A stretch of 64,000 nt of DNA. Source: Auanema rhodensis (Eukaryota > Nematoda > Chromadorea > Rhabditida > Rhabditidae). The stretch spans positions 5,890,001 through 5,954,000 of the forward strand of contig OZ059896.1 in assembly GCA_964057225.1 (NCBI GenBank). The letters are read 5' to 3'. Of this stretch, positions 25,751 to 39,415 are shown piece by piece. Within the stretch, counting starts at the first letter, position 1. Every line of letters begins with the position of its first letter. Made by a program: the position numbers and the translations under genes. A model generated the notes under the pieces. That model had not been told where the DNA came from. It saw only the letters and a program-made list of their open reading frames with translations, and ran no database searches.

Positions 25751-26093
25751 TCCATGTACACTCAAAATTGCTTCCAAAAACATTTTGACAAAAATTTTTT
25801 CGAAAAATTTCAGAATAATTTAGCAAAAAGTAGATGTTTTTAGATTCCTTTTTTCAAGGCAAAAACGATGGACAATGTTATTCAACGAAAAAATTAATTC
25901 TTCAGGGTGAAAATCGAGGATATAGGTGTGAACTTTGATATCTCGGTGCAATGTCAAGCTAGCGCAAATCTGATAGTACAGATCGACGCAGCTTAAAAAT
26001 CCGCATCGATTGCACTATACTACATTGAGAAAAGCTAAATACAAAAATTAGTTATGATCGTTTGAAAAATGATGCATTAGTGTATGTTGAGTT
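25751..26093 (+). repeat. 343-bp monomer variant, copy 6
   Basis: Same deletion and paired substitutions. It starts 5606 bp (sixteen units, two of them 350 bp) after copy 5 and opens the fourth cassette. Confidence 0.95.
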
Positions 26094-27146
26094 TCCATGT
26101 ACACTCAAAATTTCTTCCAAAAACATTTTGACAAAAATTTTTTCGAAAAATTTCAAAATAATTTAGCAAAAAGTAGATGTTTTTAGATTTCTTTTTTCAA
26201 GGCAAAAACGATGGACAATGTTATTCAACGAAAAAATTAATTCTTCAGGGTGAAAATCGAGGATATAAGTGTGAACTTATATCAGTTGATATCTCGGTGC
26301 ATTTTTAAGCTAGCGCAAATCTGATAACACAGATCGACGCAGCTTAAAAATCCGCATCGAATGCACTATATTCCATTGAGAAAAGCTAAATACAAAAATT
26401 AGTTATGATCGTTTGAAAAATGATGCATTAGTGTATGTTGAGTTTCCATGTACACTCAAAATTGCTTCCAAAAACATTTTGACAAAAATTTTTTCGAAAA
26501 ATTTCAGAATAATTTAGCAAAAAGTAGATGTTTTTAGTTTCCTTTTTTCAAGGCAAAAACGATGGACAATGTCATTCAACGAAAAAATTAATTCTTCAGG
26601 GTGAAAATCGAGGATATAGGTGTGAACTTATATCAGTTGATTTCTCGGTGCATTTTCAAGCTAGCGCAAATCTGATAGTACAGATCGACGCAGCTTAAAA
26701 ATCCGCATCGAATGCACTATACTACATTGAGAAACGCTTAATACAAAAATTAGTTATGATCGTTTGAAAAATGATGCATTAGTGTATGTTGAGTTTCCAT
26801 GTACACTCAAAATTGCTTCCAAAAACATTTTGACAAAAATTTTTTCGAAAAATTTCAAATTAATTTAGTAAAAAGTAGATGTTTTTAGATTCCTTTTTTC
26901 AAGGCAAAAACGATGGACAATGTTATTCAACGAAAAAATTAATTCTTCAGGGTGAAAATCGAGGATATAGGTGTGAACTTATATCAGTTGATTTCTCGGT
27001 GCATTTTCAAGCTAGCGCAAATCTGATAGTACAGATCGACGCAGCTTAAAAATCCGCATCGAATGCACTATACTACATTGAGAAACGCTTAATACAAAAA
27101 TTAGTTATGATCGTTTGAAAAATGATGCATTAGTGTATGTTGAGTT
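25751..27146 (+). repeat. Four-monomer cassette, copy 4
   Basis: Same order as the others. The second unit reads gatttcttttttc rather than gatttctttttcc, and the third ends tactac/acgcttaat rather than tattac/aagctaaat, so part of the cassette has been replaced by exchange with neighbouring units. Confidence 0.87.
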
Positions 27147-28550
27147 TCCATGTACACTCAAAATTGCTTCCAAAAACATTTTGACAAAAATTTTTTCGAA
27201 AAATTTCAGAATAATTTAGCAAAAAGTAGATGTTTTTAGATTCCTTTTTTCAAGGCAAAAACGATGGACAATGTTATTCAACGAAAAAATTGATTCTTCA
27301 GGGTGAAAATCGAGGATATAGGTGTGAACTTATATCAGTTGATATCTCGGTGCATTTTTAAGCTAGCGCAAATCTGATAACACAGATCGACGCAGCTTAA
27401 AAATCCGCATCGAATGCACTATACTACATTGAGAAACGCTTAATACAAAAATTAGTTATGATCGTTTGAAAAATGATGCATTAGTGTATGTTGAGTTTCC
27501 ATGTACACTCAAAATTGCTTCCAAAAACATTTTGACAAAAATTTTTTCGAAAAATTTCAGAATAATTTAGCAAAAAGTAGATGTTTTTAGATTCCTTTTT
27601 TCAAGGCAAAAACGATGGACAATGTCATTCAACGAAAAAATTAATTCTTCAGGGTGAAAATCGAGGATATAGGTGTGAACTTATATCAGTTGATTTCTCG
27701 GTGCATTTTCAAGCTAGCGCAAATCTGATAGTACAGATCGACGCAGCTTAAAAATCCGCATCGAATGCACTATACTACATTGAGAAACGCTTAATACAAA
27801 AATTAGTTATGATCGTTTGAAAAATGATGCATTAGTGTATGTTGAGTTTCCATGTACACTCAAAATTGCTTCCAAAAACATTTTGACAAAAATTTTTTCG
27901 AAAAATTTCAGAATAATTTAGCAAAAAGTAGATGTTTTTAGATTCCTTTTTTCAAGGCAAAAACGATGGACAATGTCATTCAACGAAAAAATTAATTCTT
28001 CAGGGTGAAAATCGAGGATATAGGTGTGAACTTATATCAGTTGATTTCTCGGTGCATTTTCAAGCTAGCGCAAATCTGATAGTACAGATCGACGCAGCTT
28101 AAAAATCCGCATCGAATGCACTATACTACATTGAGAAACGCTTAATACAAAAATTAGTTATGATCGTTTGAAAAATGATGCATTAGTGTATGTTGAGTTT
28201 CCATGTACACTCAAAATTGCTTCCAAAAACATTTTGACAAAAATTTTTTCGAAAAATTTCAGAATAATTTAGCAAAAAGTAGATGTTTTTAGATTCCTTT
28301 TTTCAAGGCAAAAACGATGGACAATGTCATTCAACGAAAAAATTAATTCTTCAGGGTGAAAATCGAGGATATAGGTGTGAACTTATATCAGTTGATATCT
28401 CGGTGCATTTTTAAGCTAGCGCAAATCTGATAACACAGATCGACGCAGCTTAAAAATCCGCATCGAATGCACTATACTACATTGAGAAACGCTTAATACA
28501 AAAATTAGTTATGATCGTTTGAAAAATGATGCATTAGTGTATGTTGAGTT

Positions 28551-31500
28551 TCCATGTACACTCAAAATTGCTTCCAAAAACATTTTGACAAAAATTTTTT
28601 CGAAAAATTTCAGAATAATTTAGCAAAAAGTAGATGTTTTTAGATTCCTTTTTTCAAGGCAAAAACGATGGACAATGTCATTCAACGAAAAAATTAATTC
28701 TTCAGGGTGAAAATCGAGGATATAGGTGTGAACTTATATCAGTTGATATCTCGGTGCATTTTTAAGCTAGCGCAAATCTGATAGTACAGATCGACGCAGC
28801 TTAAAAATCCGCATCGAATGCACTATATTACATTGAGAAAAGCTAAATACAAAAATTAGTTATGATCGTTTGAAAAATGATGCATTAGTGTATGTTGAGT
28901 TTCCATGTACACTCAAAATTGCTTCCAAAAACATTTTGACAAAAATTTTTTCGAAAAATTTCAGAATAATTTAGCAAAAAGTAGATGTTTTTAGATTCCT
29001 TTTTTCAAGGCAAAAACGATGGACAATGTTATTCAACGAAAAAATTAATTCTTCAGGGTGAAAATCGAGGATATAGGTGTGAACTTATATCAGTTGATTT
29101 CTCGGTGCATTTTCAAGCTAGCGCAAATCTGATAGTACAGATCGACGCAGCTTAAAAATCCGCATCGAATGCACTATACTACATTGAGAAACGCTTAATA
29201 CAAAAATTAGTTATGATCGTTTGAAAAATGATGCATTAGTGTATGTTGAGTTTCCATGTACACTCAAAATTGCTTCCAAAAACATTTTGACAAAAATTTT
29301 TTCGAAAAATTTCAGAATAATTTAGCAAAAAGTAGATGTTTTTAGATTCCTTTTTTCAAGGCAAAAACGATGGACAATGTTATTCAACGAAAAAATTGAT
29401 TCTTCAGGGTGAAAATCGAGGATATAGGTGTGAACTTATATCAGTTGATATCTCGGTGCATTTTTAAGCTAGCGCAAATCTGATAACACAGATCGACGCA
29501 GCTTAAAAATCCGCATCGAATGCACTATACTACATTGAGAAACGCTTAATACAAAAATTAGTTATGATCGTTTGAAAAATGATGCATTAGTGTATGTTGA
29601 GTTTCCATGTACACTCAAAATTGCTTCCAAAAACATTTTGACAAAAATTTTTTCGAAAAATTTCAGAATAATTTAGCAAAAAGTAGATGTTTTTAGATTC
29701 CTTTTTTCAAGGCAAAAACGATGGACAATGTCATTCAACGAAAAAATTAATTCTTCAGGGTGAAAATCGAGGATATAGGTGTGAACTTATATCAGTTGAT
29801 ATCTCGGTGCATTTTTAAGCTAGCGCAAATCTGATAGTACAGATCGACGCAGCTTAAAAATCCGCATCGAATGCACTATATTACATTGAGAAAAGCTAAA
29901 TACAAAAATTAGTTATGATCGTTTGAAAAATGATGCATTAGTGTATGTTGAGTTTCCATGTACACTCAAAATTGCTTCCAAAAACATTTTGACAAAAATT
30001 TTTTCGAAAAATTTCAGAATAATTTAGCAAAAAGTAGATGTTTTTAGATTCCTTTTTTCAAGGCAAAAACGATGGACAATGTCATTCAACGAAAAAATTA
30101 ATTCTTCAGGGTGAAAATCGAGGATATAGGTGTGAACTTATATCAGTTGATTTCTCGGTGCATTTTCAAGCTAGCGCAAATCTGATAGTACAGATCGACG
30201 CAGCTTAAAAATCCGCATCGAATGCACTATACTACATTGAGAAACGCTTAATACAAAAATTAGTTATGATCGTTTGAAAAATGATGCATTAGTGTATGTT
30301 GAGTTTCCATGTACACTCAAAATTGCTTCCAAAAACATTTTGACAAAAATTTTTTCGAAAAATTTCAGAATAATTTAGCAAAAAGTAGATGTTTTTAGAT
30401 TCCTTTTTTCAAGGCAAAAACGATGGACAATGTCATTCAACGAAAAAATTAATTCTTCAGGGTGAAAATCGAGGATATAGGTGTGAACTTATATCAGTTG
30501 ATATCTCGGTGCATTTTTAAGCTAGCGCAAATCTGATAACACAGATCGACGCAGCTTAAAAATCCGCATCGAATGCACTATACTACATTGAGAAACGCTT
30601 AATACAAAAATTAGTTATGATCGTTTGAAAAATGATGCATTAGTGTATGTTGAGTTTCCATGTACACTCAAAATTGCTTCCAAAAACATTTTGACAAAAA
30701 TTTTTTCGAAAAATTTCAGAATAATTTAGCAAAAAGTAGATGTTTTTAGATTCCTTTTTTCAAGGCAAAAACGATGGACAATGTCATTCAACGAAAAAAT
30801 TAATTCTTCAGGGTGAAAATCGAGGATATAGGTGTGAACTTATATCAGTTGATATCTCGGTGCATTTTTAAGCTAGCGCGAATCTGATAGTACAGATCGA
30901 CGCAGCTTAAAAATCCGCATCGAATGCACTATATTACATTGAGAAAAGCTAAATACAAAAATTAGTTATGATCGTTTGAAAAATGATGCATTAGTGTATG
31001 TTGAGTTTCCATGTACACTCAAAATTGCTTCCAAAAACATTTTGACAAAAATTTTTTCGAAAAATTTCAGAATAATTTAGCAAAAAGTAGATGTTTTTAG
31101 ATTCCTTTTTTTCAAGGCAAAAACGATGGACAATGTCATTCAACGAAAAAATTAATTCTTCAGGGTGAAAATCGAGGATATAGGTGTGAACTTATATCAG
31201 TTGATTTCTCGGTGCATTTTCAAGCTAGCGCAAATCTGATAGTACAGATCGACGCAGCTTAAAAATCCGCATCGAATGCACTATACTACATTGAGAAACG
31301 CTTAATACAAAAATTAGTTATGATCGTTTGAAAAATGATGCATTAGTGTATGTTGAGTTTCCATGTACACTCAAAATTGCTTCCAAAAACATTTTGACAA
31401 AAATTTTTTCGAAAAATTTCAGAATAATTTAGCAAAAAGTAGATGTTTTTAGATTCCTTTTTTCAAGGCAAAAACGATGGACAATGTCATTCAACGAAAA

Positions 31501-31710
31501 AATTAATTCTTCAGGGTGAAAATCGAGGATATAGGTGTGAACTTATATCAGTTGATATCTCGGTGCATTTTTAAGCTAGCGCAAATCTGATAACACAGAT
31601 CGACGCAGCTTAAAAATCCGCATCGAATGCACTATACTACATTGAGAAACGCTTAATACAAAAATTAGTTATGATCGTTTGAAAAATGATGCATTAGTGT
31701 ATGTTGAGTT
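28551..31710 (+). repeat. 3-mer higher-order repeat, 1053 bp x 3
   Basis: Copies at 28551-29603, 29604-30656 and 30657-31710. Each starts with a gtcatt/gatatc/tttttaag/agtac/tattac unit, followed by a gatttc/ttttcaag/agtac unit and an aacac unit. Copy 1 has ttgattc and gttatt in its third unit; copies 2 and 3 have ttaattc and gtcatt there. Copy 3 carries gcgcgaatc and one extra T near 31105. Confidence 0.85.
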
Positions 31711-33113
31711 TCCATGTACACTCAAAATTGCTTCCAAAAACATTTTGACAAAAATTTTTTCGAAAAATTTCAGAATAATTTAGCAAAAAGTAGATGTTTT
31801 TAGATTCCTTTTTTCAAGGCAAAAACGATGGACAATGTTATTCAACGAAAAAATTGATTCTTCAGGGTGAAAATCGAGGATATAGGTGTGAACTTATATC
31901 AGTTGATATCTCGGTGCATTTTTAAGCTAGCGCAAATCTGATAACACAGATCGACGCAGCTTAAAAATCCGCATCGAATGCACTATACTACATTGAGAAA
32001 CGCTTAATACAAAAATTAGTTATGATCGTTTGAAAAATGATGCATTAGTGTATGTTGAGTTTCCATGTACACTCAAAATTGCTTCCAAAAACATTTTGAC
32101 AAAAATTTTTTCGAAAAATTTCAGAATAATTTAGCAAAAAGTAGATGTTTTTAGATTCCTTCTTTCAAGGCAAAAACGATGGACAATGTTATTCAACGAA
32201 AAAATTGATTCTTCAAGGTGAAAATCGAGGATATAGGTGTGAACTTATATCAGTTGATATCTCGGTGCATTTTAAGCTAGCGCAAATCTGATAACACAGA
32301 TCGACGCAGCTTAAAAATCCGCATCGAATGCACTATACTACATTGAGAAACGCTTAATACAAAAATTAGTTATGATCGTTTGAAAAATGATGCATTAGTG
32401 TATGTTGAGTTTCCATGTACACTCAAAATTGCTTCCAAAAACATTTTGACAAAAATTTTTTCGAAAAATTTCAGAATAATTTAGCAAATAGTAGATGTTT
32501 TTAGATTCCTTTTTTCAAGGCAAAAACGATGGACAATGTCATTCAACGAAAAAATTAATTCTTCAGGGTGAAAATCGAGGATATAGGTGTGAACTTATAT
32601 CAGTTGATATCTCGGTGCATTTTCAAGCTAGCGCAAATCTGATAACACAGATCGACGCAGCTTAAAAATCCGCATCGAATGCACTATACTACATTGAGAA
32701 AAGTTAAATACAAAAATTAGTTATGATCGTTTGAAAAATGATGCATTAGTGTATGTTGAGTTTCCATGTACACTCAAAATTGCTTCCAAAAACATTTTGA
32801 CAAAAATTTTTTCGAAAAATTTCAGAATAATTTAGCAAAAAGTAGATGTTTTTAGATTCCTTTTTTCAAGGCAAAAACGATGGACAATGTTATTCAACGA
32901 AAAAATTAATTCTTCAGGGTGAAAATCGAGGATATAGGTGTGAACTTATATCAGTTGATATCTCGGTGCATTTTCAAGCTAGCGCAAATCTGATAACACA
33001 GATCGACGCAGCTTAAAAATCCGCATCGAATGCACTATACTACATTGAGAAAAGCTAAATACAAAAATTAGTTATGATCGTTTGAAAAATGATGCATTAG
33101 TGTATGTTGAGTT

Positions 33114-33456
33114 TCCATGTACACTCAAAATTGCTTCCAAAAACATTTTGACAAAAATTTTTTCGAAAAATTTCAGAATAATTTAGCAAAAAGTAGATGT
33201 TTTTAGATTCCTTTTTTCAAGGCAAAAACGATGGACAATGTTATTCAACGAAAAAATTAATTCTTCAGGGTGAAAATCGAGGATATAGGTGTGAACTTTG
33301 ATATCTCGGTGCAATGTCAAGCTAGCGCAAATCTGATAGTACAGATCGACGCAGCTTAAAAATCCGCATCGATTGCACTATACTACATTGAGAAAAGCTA
33401 AATACAAAAATTAGTTATGATCGTTTGAAAAATGATGCATTAGTGTATGTTGAGTT
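33114..33456 (+). repeat. 343-bp monomer variant, copy 7
   Basis: Same deletion and paired substitutions. It starts 7363 bp (twenty-one units) after copy 6, the largest gap between cassette-opening copies, and opens the fifth cassette. Confidence 0.95.
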
Positions 33457-34509
33457 TCCATGTACACTCAAAATTTCTTCCAAAAACATTTTGACAAAAA
33501 TTTTTTCGAAAAATTTCAAAATAATTTAGCAAAAAGTAGATGTTTTTAGATTTCTTTTTTCAAGGCAAAAACGATGGACAATGTTATTCAACGAAAAAAT
33601 TAATTCTTCAGGGTGAAAATCGAGGATATAAGTGTGAACTTATATCAGTTGATATCTCGGTGCATTTTTAAGCTAGCGCAAATCTGATAACACAGATCGA
33701 CGCAGCTTAAAAATCCGCATCGAATGCACTATATTCCATTGAGAAAAGCTAAATACAAAAATTAGTTATGATCGTTTGAAAAATGATGCATTAGTGTATG
33801 TTGAGTTTCCATGTACACTCAAAATTGCTTCCAAAAACATTTTGACAAAAATTTTTTCGAAAAATTTCAGAATAATTTAGCAAAAAGTAGATGTTTTTAG
33901 TTTCCTTTTTTCAAGGCAAAAACGATGGACAATGTCATTCAACGAAAAAATTAATTCTTCAGGGTGAAAATCGAGGATATACGTGTGAACTTATATCAGT
34001 TGATTTCTCGGTGCATTTTCAAGCTAGCGCAAATCTGATAGTACAGATCGACGCAGCTTAAAAATCCGCATCGAATGCACTATATTACATTGAGAAAAGC
34101 TAAATACAAAAATTAGTTATGATCGTTTGAAAAATGATGCATTAGTGTATGTTGAGTTTCCATGTACACTCAAAATTGCTTCCAAAAACAGTTTGACAAA
34201 AATTTTTTCGAAAAATTTCAAATTAATTTAGTAAAAAGTAGATGTTTTTAGATTCCTTTTTTCAAGGCAAAAACGATGGACAATGTTATTCAACGAAAAA
34301 ATTAATTCTTCAGGGTGAAAATCGAGGATATAAGTGTGAACTTATATCAGTTGATATCTCGGTGCATTTTTAAGCTAGCGCAAATCTGATAACACAGATC
34401 GACGCAGCTTAAAAATCCGCATCGCATGCACTATATTACATTGAGAAAAGCTAAATACAAAAATTAGTTATGATCGTTTGGAAAATGATGCATTAGTGTA
34501 TGTTGAGTT
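33114..34509 (+). repeat. Four-monomer cassette, copy 5
   Basis: Same order, with private changes (gatatacgtg in the third unit near 33980, aacagtttg in the fourth near 34190). The fourth unit switches in its second half to ataag, tttttaag, aacac, gcatcgcatgc and tttgga. The units from 33457 to 34860 match 54832-56235, including agtaaagagtag, so this cassette leads into a segment duplicated 21 kb away. Confidence 0.87.
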
Positions 34510-34860
34510 TCCATGTACACTCAAAATTTCTTCCAAAAACATTTTGACAAAAATTTTTTCGAAAAATTTCAAAATAATTTAGTAAAGAGTAGATGTTTTT
34601 AGATTCCTTTTTTCAAGGCAAAAACGATAGACAATGTCATTCAACGAAAAAATTGATTCTTCAAGGTGAAAATCGAGGATATAGGTGTGAACTTATATCA
34701 GTTGATATCTCGGTGCATTTTTAAGCTAGCGCAAATCTGATAACACAGATCGACGCAGCTTAAAAATCCGCATCGAATGCACTATATTCCATTGAGAAAA
34801 GCTAAATACAAAAATTAGTTATGATCGTTAGAAAAATGATGCATTAGTGTATGTTGAGTT

Positions 34861-35913
34861 TCCATGTACACTCAACATTGCTTCCGAAAACATTTTGACA
34901 AAAATTTTTTCGAAAAATTTCAAAATAATTTAGCAAAAAGTAGATGTTTTTAGATTCCTTTTTTCAAGACAAAAACGATGGACAATGTTATTCAACGAAA
35001 AAATTGATTCTTCAAGGTGAAAATCGAGGATTTAGGTGTGAACTTATATCAGTTGATATCTCGGTGCATTTTTAAGCTAGCGCAAATCTGATAACACAGA
35101 TCGACGCAGCTTAAAAATCCGCATCGAATGCACTATATTCCATTGAGAAAAGCTAAATACAAAAATTAGTTATGATCGTTAGAAAAATGATGCATTAGTG
35201 TATGTTGAGTTTCCATGTACACTCAACATTGCTTCCAAAAACATTTTGACAAAAATTTTTTCGAAAAATTTCAAAATAATTTAGCAAAAAGTAGATGTTT
35301 TTAGATTCCTTTTTTCAAGGCAAAAACGATGGACAATGTTATTCAACGAAAAAATTAATTCTTCAGGGTGAAAATCGAGGATATAAGTGTGAACTTATAT
35401 CAGTTGATATCTCGGTGCATTTTTAAGCTAGCGCAAATCTGATAACACAGATCGACGCAGCTTAAAAATCCGCATCGAATGCACTATATTCCATTGAGAA
35501 AAGCTAAATACAAAAATTAGTTATGATCGTTAGAAAAATGATGCATTAGTGTATGTTGAGTTTCCATGTACACTCAACATTGCTTCCAAAAACATTTTGA
35601 CAAAAATTTTTTCGAAAAATTTCAAAATAATTTAGTAAAAAGTAGATGTTTTTAGATTCCTTTTTTCAAGGCAAAAACGATGGACAATGTTATTCAACGA
35701 AAAAATTAATTCTTCAGGGTGAAAATCGAGGATATAAGTGTGAACTTATATCAGTTGATATCTCGGTGCATTTTTAAGCTAGCGCAAATCTGATAACACA
35801 GATCGACGCAGCTTAAAAATCCGCATCGAATGCACTATATTCCATTGAGAAAAGCTAAATACAAAAATTAGTTATGATCGTTTGAAAAATGATGCATTAG
35901 TGTATGTTGAGTT
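34861..35913 (+). repeat. C-type monomers leading into the 10-mer
   Basis: Three caacattgc units ending tattcc. The first has aagacaaaaac and gaggatttagg, a pair of markers found together only here and in units 45375 and 48174. The first also has the private ttccgaaaac near 34885. Confidence 0.8.
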
Positions 35914-38900
35914 TCCATGTACACTCAACATTGCTTCCAAAAACATTTTGACAAAAATTTTTTCGAAAAATTTCAAAATAATTTAGCAAAAAGTAGATGT
36001 TTTTAGATTCCTTTTTTCAAGGCAAAAACGATAGACAATGTTATTCAACGAAAAAATTGATTCTTCAAGGTGAAAATCGAGGATATAGGTGTGAACTTAT
36101 ATCAGTTGATATCTCGGTGCATTGTCAAGCTAGCGCAAATCTGATAGTACAGATCGACGCAGCTTAAAAATCCGCATCGAATGCACTATACTACATTGAG
36201 AAAAGCTAAATACAAAAATTAGTTATGATCGTTTGAAAAATGATGCATTAGTGTATGTTGAGTTTCCATGTACACTCAACATTGCTTCCAAAAACATTTT
36301 GACAAAAATTTTTTCGAAAAATTTCAAAATAATTTAGTAAAAAGTAGATGTTTTTAGATTCCTTTTTTCAAGGCAAAAACGATAGACAATGTTATTCAAC
36401 GAAAAAATTAATTCTTCAGGGTGAAAATCGAGGATATAAGTGTGAACTTATATCAGTTGATATCTCGGTGCATTTTTAAGCTAGCGCAAATCTGATAACA
36501 CAGATCGACGCAGCTTAAAAATCCGCATTGAATGCACTATACTACATTGAGAAACGCTTAATACAAAAATTAGTTATGATCGTTTGAAAAATGATGCATT
36601 AGTGTATGTTGAGTTTCCATGTACACTCAACATTGCTTCCAAAAACATTTTGACAAAAATTTTTTCGAAAAATTTCAAAATAATTTAGCAAAAAGTAGAT
36701 GTTTTTAGATTCCTTTTTTCAAGGCAAAAACGATAGACAATGTTATTCAACGAAAAAATTAATTCTTCAGGGTGAAAATCGAGGATATAAGTGTGAACTT
36801 ATATCAGTTGATATCTCGGTGCATTTTTAAGCTAGCGCAAATCTGATAACACAGATCGACGCAGCTTAAAAATCCGCATCGAATGCACTATACTACATTG
36901 AGAAACGCTTAATACAAAAATTAGTTATGATCGTTTGAAAAATGATGCATTAGTGTATGTTGAGTTTCCATGTACACTCAAAATTGCTTCCAAAAACATT
37001 TTGACAAAAATTTTTTCGAAAAATTTCAGAATAATTTAGCAAAAAGTAGATGTTTTTAGATTCCTTTTTTCAAGGCAAAAACGATGGACAATGTTATTCA
37101 ACGAAAAAATTGATTCTTCAAGGTGAAAATCGAGGATATAGGTGTGAACTTATATCAGTTGATATCTCGGTGCATTTTTAAGCTAGCGCAAATCTGATAA
37201 CACAGATCGACGCAGCTTAAAAATCCGCATCGAATGCACTATACTACATTGAGAAAAGCTAAATACAAAAATTAGTTATGATCGTTTGAAAAATGATGCA
37301 TTAGTGTATGTTGAGTTTCCATGTACACTCAAAATTGCTTCCAAAAACATTTTGACAAAAATTTTTTCGAAAAATTTCAGAATAATTTAGCAAAAAGTAG
37401 ATGTTTTTAGATTCCTTTTTTCAAGGCAAAAACGATGGACAATGTTATTCAACGAAAAAATTAATTCTTCAGGGTGAAAATCGAGGATATAGGTGTGAAC
37501 TTATATCAGTTGATTTCTCGGTGCATTTTCAAGCTAGCGCAAATCTGATAGTACAGATCGACGCAGCTTAAAAATCCGCATCGAATGCACTATACTACAT
37601 TGAGAAACGCTTAATACAAAAATTAGTTATGATCGTTTGAAAAATGATGCATTAGTGTATGTTGAGTTTCCATGTACACTCAAAATTGCTTCCAAAAACA
37701 TTTTGACAAAAATTTTTTCGAAAAATTTCAGAATAATTTAGCAAAAAGTAGATGTTTTTAGATTCCTTTTTTCAAGGCAAAAACGATGGACAATGTCATT
37801 CAACGAAAAAATTAATTCTTCAGGGTGAAAATCGAGGATATAGGTGTGAACTTATATCAGTTGATATCTCGGTGCATTTGTAAGCTAGCGCAAATCTGAT
37901 AACACAGATCGACGCAGCTTAAAAATCCGCATCGAATGCACTATACTACATTGAGAAACGCTTAATACAAAAATTAGTTATGATCGTTTGAAAAATGATG
38001 CATTAGTGTATGTTGAGTTTCCATGTACACTCAAAATTGCTTCCAAAAACATTTTGACAAAAATTTTTTCGAAAAATTTCAGAATAATTTAGCAAAAAGT
38101 AGATGTTTTTAGATTCCTTTTTTCAAGGCAAAAACGATGGACAATGTTATTCAACGAAAAAATTGATTCTTCAAGGTGAAAATCGAGGATATAGGTGTGA
38201 ACTTATATCAGTTGATATCTCGGTGCATTTTCAAGCTAGCGCAAATCTGATAACACAGATCGACGCAGCTTAAAAATCCGCATCGAATGCACTATACTAC
38301 ATTGAGAAACGCTTAATACAAAAATTAGTTATGATCGTTTGAAAAATGATGCATTAGTGTATGTTGAGTTTCCATGTACACTCAAAATTGCTTCCAAAAA
38401 CATTTTGACAAAAATTTTTTCGAAAAATTTCAGAATAATTTAGCAAAAAGTAGATGTTTTTAGATTCCTTTTTTCAAGGCAAAAACGATGGACAATGTTA
38501 TTCAACGAAAAAATTAATTCTTCAGGGTGAAAATCGAGGATATAGGTGTGAACTTTGATATCTCGGTGCAATGTCAAGCTAGCGCAAATCTGATAGTACA
38601 GATCGACGCAGCTTAAAAATCCGCATCGATTGCACTATACTACATTGAGAAAAGCTAAATACAAAAATTAGTTATGATCGTTTGAAAAATGATGCATTAG
38701 TGTATGTTGAGTTTCCATGTACACTCAAAATTTCTTCCAAAAACATTTTGACAAAAATTTTTTCGAAAAATTTCAAAATAATTTAGCAAAAAGTAGATGT
38801 TTTTAGATTTCTTTTTCCAAGGCAAAAACGATGGACAATGTTATTCAACGAAAAAATTAATTCTTCAGGGTGAAAATCGAGGATATAAGTGTGAACTTAT

Positions 38901-39415
38901 ATCAGTTGATATCTCGGTGCATTTTTAAGCTAGCGCAAATCTGATAACACAGATCGACGCAGCTTAAAAATCCGCATCGAATGCACTATACTACATTGAG
39001 AAACGCTTAATACAAAAATTAGTTATGATCGTTTGAAAAATGATGCATTAGTGTATGTTGAGTTTCCATGTACACTCAAAATTGCTTCCAAAAACATTTT
39101 GACAAAAATTTTTTCGAAAAATTTCAGAATAATTTAGCAAAAAGTAGATGTTTTTAGATTCCTTTTTTCAAGGCAAAAACGATGGACAATGTTATTCAAC
39201 GAAAAAATTGATTCTTCAAGGTGAAAATCGAGGATATAGGTGTGAACTTATATCAGTTGATATCTCGGTGCATTTTCAAGCTAGCGCAAATCTGATAACA
39301 CAGATCGACGCAGCTTAAAAATCCGCATCGAATGCACTATACTACATTGAGAAACGCTTAATACAAAAATTAGTTATGATCGTTTGAAAAATGATGCATT
39401 AGTGTATGTTGAGTT
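35914..39415 (+). repeat. 10-mer higher-order repeat, copy 1 (3502 bp)
   Basis: Ten units: caacattgc with cattgtcaag; caacattgc with taaaaagtag and gcattgaatgc; caacattgc with gatagac; ttgattc/caagg; gatttc/agtac; gtcatt with catttgtaagc (37880); ttgattc/ttttcaag; the 343-bp unit; a caaaatttc unit; ttgattc/ttttcaag. Period is 10 x 351 minus 8. It joins two subfamilies in one block. Confidence 0.92.
38371..38713 (+). repeat. 343-bp monomer variant, copy 8
   Basis: Same deletion and paired substitutions. It is the eighth unit of the first 10-mer higher-order repeat. Only the following caaaatttc unit of the cassette is present; the next two cassette members are missing. Confidence 0.95.
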
